Assembly (NCBI GenBank): GCA_036375275.1
Contig: DASUSF010000159.1
Coordinates: 1-15,076, forward strand
DNA: 15,076 nt
Reading direction: 5' to 3'
From: DASUSF01 sp036375275
Lineage (GTDB): Bacteria > Pseudomonadota > Alphaproteobacteria > Geminicoccales > Geminicoccaceae
Shown: piece by piece, positions 7,457 to 13,578 of the stretch
Position numbering within the stretch: the first letter of the stretch is position 1
Layout of the letters: each line of letters begins with the position of its first letter
Program-made: the position numbers and the translations under genes
The notes under the pieces: model-generated
What the model was told of the DNA's origin: nothing
Database searches by the model: none
Seen by the model: the letters and a program-made list of their open reading frames with translations, nothing else

Positions 7457-7921
7457 ATGCAGGTCCGGCGCATCACCCAGGCGGCGCGGCGCGCCGACTG
7501 GCCGCACCACGAAGCCGCCGGCAGCGTCACGCTGTCGTACGACGACCGCCACCGGCGGCGCATGCGGCTGACCACCGACCAGGGCGAGCCGGCGTTCCTC
7601 GACCTCGGCAAGCCGTTTCCGCTGAACGCGGGCGACGGCCTGATGTTCGAGGACGGCGAGTGGCTCGAGATCCGGCCGGCGGAGGAGGACGTGCTCGAAG
7701 CCTGGGGCGGCGATCCGCTGCACCTCGCGTGCCTGGCCTGGCACCTCGGCAACCGCCACGTCGCGACCATGATCCTCGGCAACGGCCGGCTCAGGATCCG
7801 GTTCGACCAGGTCATCCAGACCATGCTCGAGCGGCTCGGCGCGGAGTGCGAGCGGGCCAGCGCCGTGTTCCAGCCGGACACCAGCGCCTACGCTCACCAG
7901 GCGCGCGCGCCGCAGCGCTGA
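7457..7921 (+). CDS. ureE: UreE-type urease accessory protein (nickel metallochaperone)
   Basis: UreE is a homodimeric cytoplasmic metallochaperone that delivers Ni2+ to the UreDFG-apourease complex. From ATG 7457 the product has 154 residues. Its N-terminal beta domain (MQVRRITQAA, then SVTLSYDDRHRRRMRLTT, FLDLGKPFPLNAGD, WLEIRPAEEDVLEAW) matches the UreE N-domain. The ferredoxin-like metal-binding domain follows. The signature WHLGNRHVATMIL contains the conserved His that binds nickel at the dimer interface. Klebsiella UreE reads HLGNRHVPLQI here, so the usual Pro-Leu-Gln is replaced by Ala-Thr-Met. The C-terminus ends AYAHQARAPQR without the histidine-rich tail of many UreE proteins. No urease structural gene or ureD, ureF or ureG is present. 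No strong Shine-Dalgarno precedes the ATG; a GTG at 7325 is an alternative but less likely start. Confidence 0.85.
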   Translation: MQVRRITQAARRADWPHHEAAGSVTLSYDDRHRRRMRLTTDQGEPAFLDLGKPFPLNAGDGLMFEDGEWLEIRPAEEDVLEAWGGDPLHLACLAWHLGNRHVATMILGNGRLRIRFDQVIQTMLERLGAECERASAVFQPDTSAYAHQARAPQR

Positions 7922-8052
7922 CGCATCCGCGCCGGCACCGGCCCTATCGAAGACGCCCCGGGCCCTCGAAGCCCGCCAGCCATCCCGACGCCAGCGCCCC
8001 GGGACCGCCGGCCCGCCCGTGGCCTGCCCCGCCGCCCTCAATCGCAGCGATG
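7922..8052. other. Intergenic GC-rich stretch after ureE
   Basis: This 131-bp, C-rich, mostly non-palindromic stretch separates ureE from the cytochrome promoter region. I see no T-tract terminator. Base composition changes sharply just beyond it, to an AT-rich block at about 8083-8180. Confidence 0.35.
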
Positions 8053-8082
8053 TTGACATGCCGGGGTCGATTCCGTCATGCT
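8053..8082 (+). promoter_or_regulatory. Candidate sigma-70 promoter of the cytochrome/ABC operon
   Basis: A perfect -35 hexamer TTGACA (8053-8058) is followed after 18 bp by CATGCT (8077-8082), a three-of-six match to the -10 consensus. An AT-rich tract (8091-8109) lies just downstream. The transcript would carry a leader of about 115 nt containing the octamer array and palindrome. The assignment is by pattern only. Confidence 0.35.
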
Positions 8083-8142
8083 TGGGCTTGGTCTTTTTAA
8101 TTATTTAAGGCGACGTCGACGATTTGAGTTTATCTAAAGCAA

Positions 8143-8182
8143 TTCATCTCTTCATGTCTTCATCTGAACACCTGTTCATCTG
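8143..8182 (+). repeat. Tandem octamer array, five units in register
   Basis: Five consecutive 8-bp units read TTCATCTC, TTCATGTC, TTCATCTG, AACACCTG, TTCATCTG. Four share TTCAT; the fourth is degenerate. The last three units also create the palindrome at 8165-8178. The array lies between the promoter candidate and the ATG at 8205, so it could bind a regulator or act in the mRNA leader. Confidence 0.6.
8165..8178. promoter_or_regulatory. Perfect palindrome TGAACACCTGTTCA, ArsR/SmtB-operator-like
   Basis: The inverted half-sites TGAACA and TGTTCA are separated by CC. The spacing TGAA-N6-TTCA is that of the core of SmtB/CzrA-type operators. It is centred about 33 bp before the cytochrome start codon. 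An ArsR/SmtB regulator with an intact zinc site is encoded at 13220-13561, but binding by that protein is inference. Confidence 0.45.
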
Positions 8183-8204
8183 TCGACAGCGAGAAAGGCG
8201 CGTC

Positions 8205-10070
8205 ATGATCCTGCGGTCCGTCCTCCTTCTCCTGATCGGGCTGACCGTGTCGCCAGCGGCGGCGCACCTCCAGCGCGAGGCCCCCTGGCATCCGGTCGCC
8301 GGCGCCTACCGCTCCGCGGTCTTCCTGCTCAACCTCCGTCCGCCGGACTGGTCGCTGATCGAACGCATGCTCGTCGGCCCGGGCGGAGCGTCCGGCGCTT
8401 CGAGCCCGCTCGACCGGTTGCACGGGACGGCGCCCGATCAGGCCGAGGCGGTGCGGCAGGCGCTGGACAGCCAGGATGCGGACGCCCTGTTCGAGGCGCT
8501 GACCCGCGCCACCGCCTGGACCATCCGGCACCACCTCGCCGCGGCCGCCGGCGCGCTCGACCAGCCGGGGCGGGCCGCCCTCGATGTCGCCGCGGCGCGC
8601 GACGTCTACCGGGCGTTCGCGGACGGCATCCGCCAGACCGACCCGGCGCGCGCGCAGGCCCTCGGGCTGGCCTGGCTCGATCTGTCCTCGAGCATCGGTC
8701 ATGCGGGGATCAGCGGGATCGGCGAGAAGCCGGCGGACCGGGCGGCGTTCGATGCCGCGCGCGCCACCATCGAGACCTACGTCATGGCCAACTTCGCACC
8801 GGAGGCGTTCGCCCCGCGCCGGGCCTACGGCCCGGTGCCGGAAACGGTGCTCCGCGCCGACCCTTCCGCCCGGGTCGCGCCGTGGCTGCCGCCGGGCAGC
8901 GACATCAACGACCAGGACCCGCTGCCGCGGCTGGTGCTGAACTTCGAGCAGCGGGGGATCGACGAGCGCGACCTGTTCCTGGTCGCCTTCGGCGACATGC
9001 TGTTCGATTCGACCGAGATCATGGGCGAGCCGGCGCGTTCGCTCGGCCTCGCCTGCTCGACCTGCCACAACCGGAGCGACATCAACCGGCGCCTGTTCAT
9101 CCCGGGCATCACGCCGAAGCCCGGCGTGATCGACGTCGACGGATCCTTCTTCAATGCGCGGTTCAACGACCACCGGGACGACGCGGTCGACATCCCGTCG
9201 CTGCGCGGCATCCGCTTCACCGCCCCCTACGGCCGGGACGGCCGCTTCGCGTCGCTCCCCGACTTCACCCGGAACGTGATCGTCAACGAGTTCGCGGGCG
9301 ACGAGCCCTCGCCGCTGATGCTCGACGCGCTGGTCGCCTACATGCTGGAGTTCGACTTCCTCCCCGCGCCGTTCCTCGATGCGGACGGCCGGCTGAACGA
9401 GACGGCGAGCGACGCGGCGCGGCGCGGGGAGGCGCTCTTCAACCGGCCGTTCGCGGGCATGCAGGGCCGCTCGTGCGCGAGCTGCCACATCCCGGATTCC
9501 CACTTCACCGACGAGCGGCCGCACGCCATCGGCTCGGGCGAGCCGGGCTACGCGAACGCCCTCGACGCGGCCTACGACACGCCGACGCTCCTCGGCATCG
9601 TCCACACCGCCCCCTACTTCCACGACGGCTCCATCGAGACGCTGGAGGAGGTCGTCGCCTGGTTCGACCGCCGCTTCGAGCTCGGCCTCGAGGAGCGCGA
9701 CCGGGAGGACCTCGTCGCCTACCTCGAGGCGGTCGGCACCGGCGAGGATCCGTACGAGGCGTTCGACGAGGAGAACACGCCGTTCCGCCTGATGGCGGAC
9801 GAGCTCTCGACCTTCCTCAGCACCCTCGACACCCTGGTCCCGGACCGCGAACGGGAACCGGCCCTGCTCCTGCTGAGGACGGTCCGGAACGACCTCGCGG
9901 CGGATGCCAGCGCCATGACCAACCGCGCGGCGATCTCGCGGGCGCGGGAGCTGGTCGACCGGCTCGGCGAGCTGGAGCGCGCGATCAAGGCCGACGACTG
10001 GGCGGCGGCGGAGCTCCTGTGGGAGGACTACCAGACCCTCGAGACCACCTACGCCCCGGAGCTGTTCTGA
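8205..10070 (+). CDS. Secreted di-haem cytochrome c peroxidase/MauG-like protein with extra helical domains
   Basis: Exported protein of 621 residues. A signal peptide MILRSVLLLLIGLTVSPAAA is followed by HLQ. Residues of about 22-270 form an Ala-rich helical region of unrecognised family. Two c-type haem sites follow: C284-S-T-C287-H288 and C424-A-S-C427-H428, 140 residues apart, as in bacterial di-haem peroxidases and MauG. Each is followed by the family motif, TAPYGRDGRF after the first and TAPYFHDGS (with H473) after the second. A helical tail of about 90 residues (from DELSTFLSTLD on) extends beyond the catalytic domains. The haems should lie in the periplasm. ATG 8205 has GAGAAAGG shortly upstream and gives a clean signal peptide; TTG 8124 would not. 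The stop overlaps the PhnD-like ATG by one base, so this is the first gene of a four-gene operon. Peroxidase versus oxidase activity is undetermined. Confidence 0.88.
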   Translation: MILRSVLLLLIGLTVSPAAAHLQREAPWHPVAGAYRSAVFLLNLRPPDWSLIERMLVGPGGASGASSPLDRLHGTAPDQAEAVRQALDSQDADALFEALTRATAWTIRHHLAAAAGALDQPGRAALDVAAARDVYRAFADGIRQTDPARAQALGLAWLDLSSSIGHAGISGIGEKPADRAAFDAARATIETYVMANFAPEAFAPRRAYGPVPETVLRADPSARVAPWLPPGSDINDQDPLPRLVLNFEQRGIDERDLFLVAFGDMLFDSTEIMGEPARSLGLACSTCHNRSDINRRLFIPGITPKPGVIDVDGSFFNARFNDHRDDAVDIPSLRGIRFTAPYGRDGRFASLPDFTRNVIVNEFAGDEPSPLMLDALVAYMLEFDFLPAPFLDADGRLNETASDAARRGEALFNRPFAGMQGRSCASCHIPDSHFTDERPHAIGSGEPGYANALDAAYDTPTLLGIVHTAPYFHDGSIETLEEVVAWFDRRFELGLEERDREDLVAYLEAVGTGEDPYEAFDEENTPFRLMADELSTFLSTLDTLVPDREREPALLLLRTVRNDLAADASAMTNRAAISRARELVDRLGELERAIKADDWAAAELLWEDYQTLETTYAPELF

Positions 10071-10933
10071 TGACCACCCTGATCCGCGCCGCCCTGGCGG
10101 CGCTCGCGCTGCTCGGGCTGCCGTCGCTCGCGGGCGCGGCCGACCAGCCGCTCCGCCTCGCGTTCATCCCGCAGGAGAACCCCGAGAAGCTGCTCGGCGA
10201 CATCGAGGTGGTGACGGAATGGCTGGCGGACCGGCTCGGGGTTCCGGTCGAGGGGTTCGTGACCCTGGACCACGCCGCGGCGGTCGAGGCGCTCCGCGCC
10301 GGCAAGGCCGACATCTCGTTCGCGGGAGCCCTGCCGTACGTCCTCGCCCATGACCAGATCGGCGCCGAGGTGCTGCTCGGGGAGGTCTACCGCGGCCGTT
10401 CGACCTACGAAGCCCGGATCTTCGTCCGCCGGGACAGCGACATCGACGAGGTCGCCGACCTCGAGGGGCGGACCATCGCGTTCGCCGACCCGATCTCGGA
10501 ATCGGGCTACCTCTATCCCCTCGAGATCTTTGCCGACGCCGGCCATCTCGAGCCGGGCGCCGATCCGCAGACGTTCTTCGGCCGGGTCTATTTCGCCGGC
10601 GGCTACCAGCAGGCGATCCAGGCGGTCGCCAACGGCCTGGTCGACGCCGCGGGCGTGAGCGAGTTCGCGGACCTCCTGCTGACCCCGGAGCAGCAGGCCG
10701 AGGTGCACCCGATCGCCGCCAGCGAGCCGATTCCCTCGCACGCGGTGATCGCGCGCGCGGACCTCGACCCGGCGCTGAAGGACCGCTTCGTCGACGCCAT
10801 GCTGTCGATGAACGAGCCCGAGAACCGCTGGCTGCTCCAGCACGTCTACGGCCCCGACGGCTACGTCCGGGTCGGTCACGACGCCTACGCGCCGGTCGCC
10901 GAGCTTGCCCGCCGCTACGGCCTCATCGGCTGA
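10070..10933 (+). CDS. PhnD-family ABC transporter substrate-binding protein, atypical pocket
   Basis: Periplasmic binding protein of 287 residues with a signal peptide (MTTLIRAALAALALLGLPSL then AGA-A). Family landmarks are LRLAFIPQENPEKLLGD, the SFAGALPYVLAH segment, YRGRSTYEARIFVRRDSDI, and GRTIAFADPISESGYLYPLE. The family includes PhnD (phosphonates), PtxB/HtxB (phosphite/hypophosphite) and AioX (arsenite). The anion loop usually reads STSG; here it is S143-E144-S145-G146, placing an acidic residue where a phosphonate oxygen would sit. The later GSHDA-type motif reads GGYQQA, so the His and Asp are missing. There is no cysteine, arguing against AioX-like arsenite binding. A phosphonate-type symbol is therefore withheld. 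The start ATG overlaps the preceding TGA. Substrate unknown. Confidence 0.85.
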   Translation: MTTLIRAALAALALLGLPSLAGAADQPLRLAFIPQENPEKLLGDIEVVTEWLADRLGVPVEGFVTLDHAAAVEALRAGKADISFAGALPYVLAHDQIGAEVLLGEVYRGRSTYEARIFVRRDSDIDEVADLEGRTIAFADPISESGYLYPLEIFADAGHLEPGADPQTFFGRVYFAGGYQQAIQAVANGLVDAAGVSEFADLLLTPEQQAEVHPIAASEPIPSHAVIARADLDPALKDRFVDAMLSMNEPENRWLLQHVYGPDGYVRVGHDAYAPVAELARRYGLIG

Positions 10934-11735
10934 CCGCGCGCCGGGCTCGCCGGCGGCCAGCGGGGCACCATCGCCGGCGATCGACGCGGCGGCGGTCGAG
11001 GTGGTCCACGCCGGTGCCGGGCGCCCGGCTCTGGTCATCGACCGGCTGGTGATCGGGCACGGCGAGCGGGTCGCGCTGCTCGGCCCGAGCGGCGGCGGCA
11101 AGACGACCCTGCTCCGTCTGATCGCCGGGCTGATCGAGCCCGCCCGCGGCCGCCTCACCCTCGGCGGATGGGCCCCCGGAGCCGGCCGCCGCCGGCCGAC
11201 CGGCATGATCTTCCAGGACTTCGCGCTGGTCGAGCGGGCGAGCGTGCTCGAGAACGTGCTCTACGGCCGCCTCGGCGCGGTTCCCGTGCTCGCCTCGCTG
11301 TTCGGCTGGTTCCCGGCGGAGGACCGGGCGATCGCCTGGGCGACGGTCTGCGAGGTCGGGCTCGGGGAACTGGTCCACCAGCGGGTCGACCGCCTGTCCG
11401 GCGGCCAGCGCCAGCGGGTCGCGATCGCCCGCGCGCTCGCCCAGCAGCCGGCGATCCTGCTCGCCGACGAGCCGGTCAGCAACCTCGACCCCTCCCTCAC
11501 CGACGGCATCCTGGATCTCCTGAACGCGGCGCACGCGCGCCACGGCGTGACCCTCGTCACCAGCCTGCACCAGCCCCGCCTCGCCGGGCGCGCGGCGGAG
11601 CGGGTGCTGGGCATCCGGGATGGCCGGGTGGCGTTCGACGGACCGCCGTCGGAGCTGTCGCTCGAGGTTCTCGAAGAGGTGTACGGTCGCGCCTTCGCGG
11701 CTCGGATCGACGATGATCGCGACGCCGCGTCCTGA
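10905..11735 (+). CDS. PhnC-type ABC transporter ATP-binding protein
   Basis: Cytoplasmic ATPase that would power import by the PhnE-like permease. Counting from TTG 10905 (276 residues): Walker A GPSGGGKT (60-67), Q-loop MIFQDFALV (Q104), signature LSGGQRQRVAIARA (164-177), Walker B ILLADEP (184-190), D-loop SNLD and H-loop TSLHQP (H222). All residues needed for ATP hydrolysis appear intact. FQDFALVERASVLENVLYGRLG is typical of the PhnC subfamily. The start is uncertain. Only TTG 10905, which overlaps the PhnD-like gene by 29 bases, and GTG 11001 are available in frame near the N-terminus. The first beta strand (AVEVVHAG) favours TTG, although the first 25 or so residues look non-homologous. 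The 3' end overlaps the permease gene by 23 bases. Confidence 0.88.
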   Translation: MPAATASSADRAPGSPAASGAPSPAIDAAAVEVVHAGAGRPALVIDRLVIGHGERVALLGPSGGGKTTLLRLIAGLIEPARGRLTLGGWAPGAGRRRPTGMIFQDFALVERASVLENVLYGRLGAVPVLASLFGWFPAEDRAIAWATVCEVGLGELVHQRVDRLSGGQRQRVAIARALAQQPAILLADEPVSNLDPSLTDGILDLLNAAHARHGVTLVTSLHQPRLAGRAAERVLGIRDGRVAFDGPPSELSLEVLEEVYGRAFAARIDDDRDAAS

Positions 11736-12504
11736 CCTGCCGCCCCCGCCGCCGCGGCTGCTGCTCGGCCCGCTGCTCTGGGCGGCAATCGGCCTGCTCC
11801 TGGTCTGGTCCTGGCACGGCACGGCGTTCGAGGTCGGGGCGCTCTGGGCGAGCGGGCCGCGCCTGGTGGACTTCTTCGCTCGCATGATCCCGCCGGATCT
11901 CTCGGTCGCCTCGACGGTCGCGGTCGCGACCATCGAGACCGTCCAGATCGCGCTGCTCGGCACCGGGCTCGCCGCGATCGCGTCGTTCGCGCTCGGCCTG
12001 CTGGGAGCGGCCAACCTCACCCCGCCCCGGGTCCACCAGCCGGTCAAGTGGCTGCTCGGCGTGCTGCGCGGGATCCCGCTCATCCTGCTCGCGCTGATCT
12101 TCGTCTCGGTAGTCGGCCTCGGGCCGGTCGCGGGCGTGATGACGATCGCGGTCCACGCCACCGGGATGCTCGGCAAGTTCTACGCCGAGGCGTTCGAGAA
12201 CGCGGCGCCCGGGCCGCTCGAGGCGCTGCGCAGCACCGGCGCCAGCCCGCTCCAGGTGATCCGCTTCGGCGCCTTCCGACAGGTGGCGCCGGACCTCGTC
12301 CGGGACACGCTGTTCCGGTTCGAGCTCAACCTCCGGGAGTCCCTGGTGCTCGGCCTGGTCGGCGCGGGCGGCATCGGCTTCTACATCCAGCTCTACATCC
12401 GCGCCTTCCAGTACGACAAGGTGGCGACGCTCACCGTGGTCGTGCTGGCGATGGTGATCGGGATCGAGCAGCTGAGCGTGTGGCTGCGCCGCCAGCTCCG
12501 CTGA
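11713..12504 (+). CDS. PhnE-type ABC transporter permease
   Basis: Inner-membrane permease of 263 residues that should form a homodimeric channel with the PhnC-like ATPase. A proline-rich start (MIATPRPDLPPPPPRLLLGP) precedes a first membrane segment. The PhnE-like motif RMIPPDLSVASTVAVATIET comes next, then several membrane helices. The cytoplasmic EAA loop, which docks on the ATPase, reads ENAAPGPLEALRSTGASPLQ followed by VIRFGAFRQV. The segment ESLVLGLVGAGGIGFYI and the region around FQYDKVATLTVVVLAMV are typical of the family. ATG 11713 lies inside the end of the ATPase gene (23-base overlap), as is common for coupled transporter genes; earlier in-frame starts would only extend into the ATPase. 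It is the last gene of the cytochrome/ABC operon; a hairpin follows 23 bp downstream. Confidence 0.9.
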   Translation: MIATPRPDLPPPPPRLLLGPLLWAAIGLLLVWSWHGTAFEVGALWASGPRLVDFFARMIPPDLSVASTVAVATIETVQIALLGTGLAAIASFALGLLGAANLTPPRVHQPVKWLLGVLRGIPLILLALIFVSVVGLGPVAGVMTIAVHATGMLGKFYAEAFENAAPGPLEALRSTGASPLQVIRFGAFRQVAPDLVRDTLFRFELNLRESLVLGLVGAGGIGFYIQLYIRAFQYDKVATLTVVVLAMVIGIEQLSVWLRRQLR

Positions 12505-12526
12505 AGGGGTCGGCCGGGTGTCCGGC

Positions 12527-12545
12527 GGACGGCGCGGCGCCGTCC
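12527..12545. terminator. Hairpin between convergent genes, probable bidirectional terminator
   Basis: A perfect 9-bp inverted repeat, GGACGGCGC and GCGCCGTCC, is separated by one G (in RNA an 8-bp stem with a 3-nt loop). It fills the 45-bp gap between the convergent permease and gpt genes. Neither side has a T-tract, so it is not a classical intrinsic terminator; it may protect 3' ends or work with Rho. Confidence 0.5.
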
Positions 12546-12549
12546 CGCG

Positions 12550-13044
12550 TCAGCGGGATCCGGGCTCGCCCCGGCTCGCGACGATCGGCTGGACGAACTG
12601 TGGCCCCTGGTCCCACGGGAACAGGATCCACGTGTCCTGGCTCACCTCGGTGACGTAGGTGTCGACCACCGAGCGGCCAGCGGGCTTGGCGTAGACGGTG
12701 GCGAAGTGCGCGTCCGGCAGCATCTCCCGGACGACGCGCCCGGTCTGGCCGGTGTCCACCAGGTCGTCGATGATCAGCCAGCCCCGGCCGCTGCCCCGGA
12801 CGCCCTTCAGGATCTCCGGCTCGCCCTGCCGCTCGTCGTCGTAGCTGGCGATGCAGATGGTGTCGATCAGCCGGATCGAGAGCTCGCGGGCGACGATCTG
12901 CGCCGGCACCAGCCCGCCCCGGGCGATGGCGACGATGCCCTCGAACGGCGCCAGCTCGGCCAGCCGCCAGGACAGCGCGCGCGAATCGCGATGCATCTCC
13001 TCCCAGGACACCGGGAAGTAGCGCCTCGCCTTCTCCTCGCCCAT
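12550..13044 (-). CDS. gpt: Xanthine(-guanine) phosphoribosyltransferase
   Basis: Cytoplasmic purine-salvage enzyme that joins xanthine or guanine (less well hypoxanthine) to PRPP, giving XMP or GMP. The 164 residues align with E. coli Gpt (152 aa) along almost the whole length: FPVSWEEMHRDSRALSWRL, GIVAIARGGLVPAQIVAREL, ICIASYDDERQGEPEILKGV, the PRPP-binding motif GWLIIDDLVDTGQTG with its adjacent Asp pair, HFATVYAKPAGRSVVDTYV, and QDTWILFPWDQGPQFVQPI. ATG 13044 has GAGGA (13049-13053) in place. An upstream in-frame start at 13116 would add 24 low-complexity residues and is unlikely. The gene is divergent from the ArsR/SmtB regulator and convergent with the ABC operon; no functional link to either is apparent. 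Confidence 0.95.
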   Translation of the reverse strand: MGEEKARRYFPVSWEEMHRDSRALSWRLAELAPFEGIVAIARGGLVPAQIVARELSIRLIDTICIASYDDERQGEPEILKGVRGSGRGWLIIDDLVDTGQTGRVVREMLPDAHFATVYAKPAGRSVVDTYVTEVSQDTWILFPWDQGPQFVQPIVASRGEPGSR

Positions 13045-13098
13045 CGGGTCCTCGCCGCCGCCACCGGGCTCGGGACTACGCCCGCCCGTCCCCGCATT

Positions 13099-13183
13099 GT
13101 CAAGGCACGGGGTCAAGGCACGGGCGTCAATGCGCCGGGTCAGGCGCCGGCTCGAGGCGCCGGCGTGGCTGTACAGGCACCGG
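13099..13183 (+). repeat. Degenerate 13-bp tandem repeat array
   Basis: Two perfect tandem copies of GTCAAGGCACGGG (13099-13111, 13112-13124) are followed by GTCAATGCGCCGG (13126-13138), GTCAGGCGCCGG (13139-13150) and CTCGAGGCGCCGG (13151-13163). After 7 bp comes GTACAGGCACCGG (13171-13183). It fills much of the region between gpt and the ArsR/SmtB gene. It may be a cluster of binding sites or simple replication slippage. Confidence 0.6.
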
Positions 13184-13219
13184 CAAAGCCCCTACCTTCC
13201 GCTCCCTGTCTGCTGCGAG

Positions 13220-13561
13220 ATGCCCATGGCCAGGCGCGGCCCCTCGAACGGCGAGCGGTTGAGCGAGGATCAGGTCCACGAGCTCGCCGAGATGTTCCGG
13301 CTGATGAGCGACCCGAGCCGGCTCCGGATCGTGCTCAGCTGCCTGAACGAGAAGGTCTCGGTCGGCGAGATGGCGACCCGGCTCAACCTGTCGCCGTCGC
13401 TGGTCAGCCACCATCTCCGCCTGCTGCGGGCGGCCCGCCTGCTCCAGGCGGACCGGCAGGGCCGCCAGGTCTTCTACCAGGTGACCGACGAGCACGTGCT
13501 GCGCACCCTCGGCGACATGGTCGACCACGTCGCCGAGGAGCACGATCTCGAGGCGCCGTGA
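13220..13561 (+). CDS. ArsR/SmtB-family metal-responsive transcriptional regulator
   Basis: Small winged-helix repressor of 113 residues. The DNA-binding region is FRLMSDPSRLRIVLSCLNEK, VSVGEMATRLNLSPSLVSHH, then LRLLRAARLLQADRQGRQVF. The C-terminal helix reads D90-E-H92, ten residues, H103, two residues, E106. This is the exact spacing of the zinc site in the alpha5 helix of cyanobacterial SmtB (D104, H106, H117, E120). It suggests Zn2+ or a similar cation as inducer rather than arsenite. The alpha3 Cys motif (ELCVC) is absent; the only cysteine is C41. ATG 13220 is chosen; ATG 13226 is equally possible and removes two residues, and neither has a strong ribosome site. The frame is open upstream to 13097 but through repeats. 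A two-gene tail follows closely. No metal exporter is adjacent. Confidence 0.88.
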   Translation: MPMARRGPSNGERLSEDQVHELAEMFRLMSDPSRLRIVLSCLNEKVSVGEMATRLNLSPSLVSHHLRLLRAARLLQADRQGRQVFYQVTDEHVLRTLGDMVDHVAEEHDLEAP

Positions 13562-13578
13562 GGCGAAGCGGAGGGCGC

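Noticed and set aside
7160..8059. 299-residue minus-strand frame covering ureE
   Set aside because: No recognisable domain, and the plus strand encodes a convincing UreE.
8124..8204. TTG start 27 codons upstream of the cytochrome ATG
   Set aside because: It would bury the signal peptide and translate the octamer array; ATG 8205 has a ribosome site and a clean signal sequence.
10070..12504. Calling the ABC genes phnD, phnC and phnE for phosphonate uptake
   Set aside because: The family is right, but the pocket residues differ and no phosphonate catabolic gene is present, so the symbols would overstate the function.
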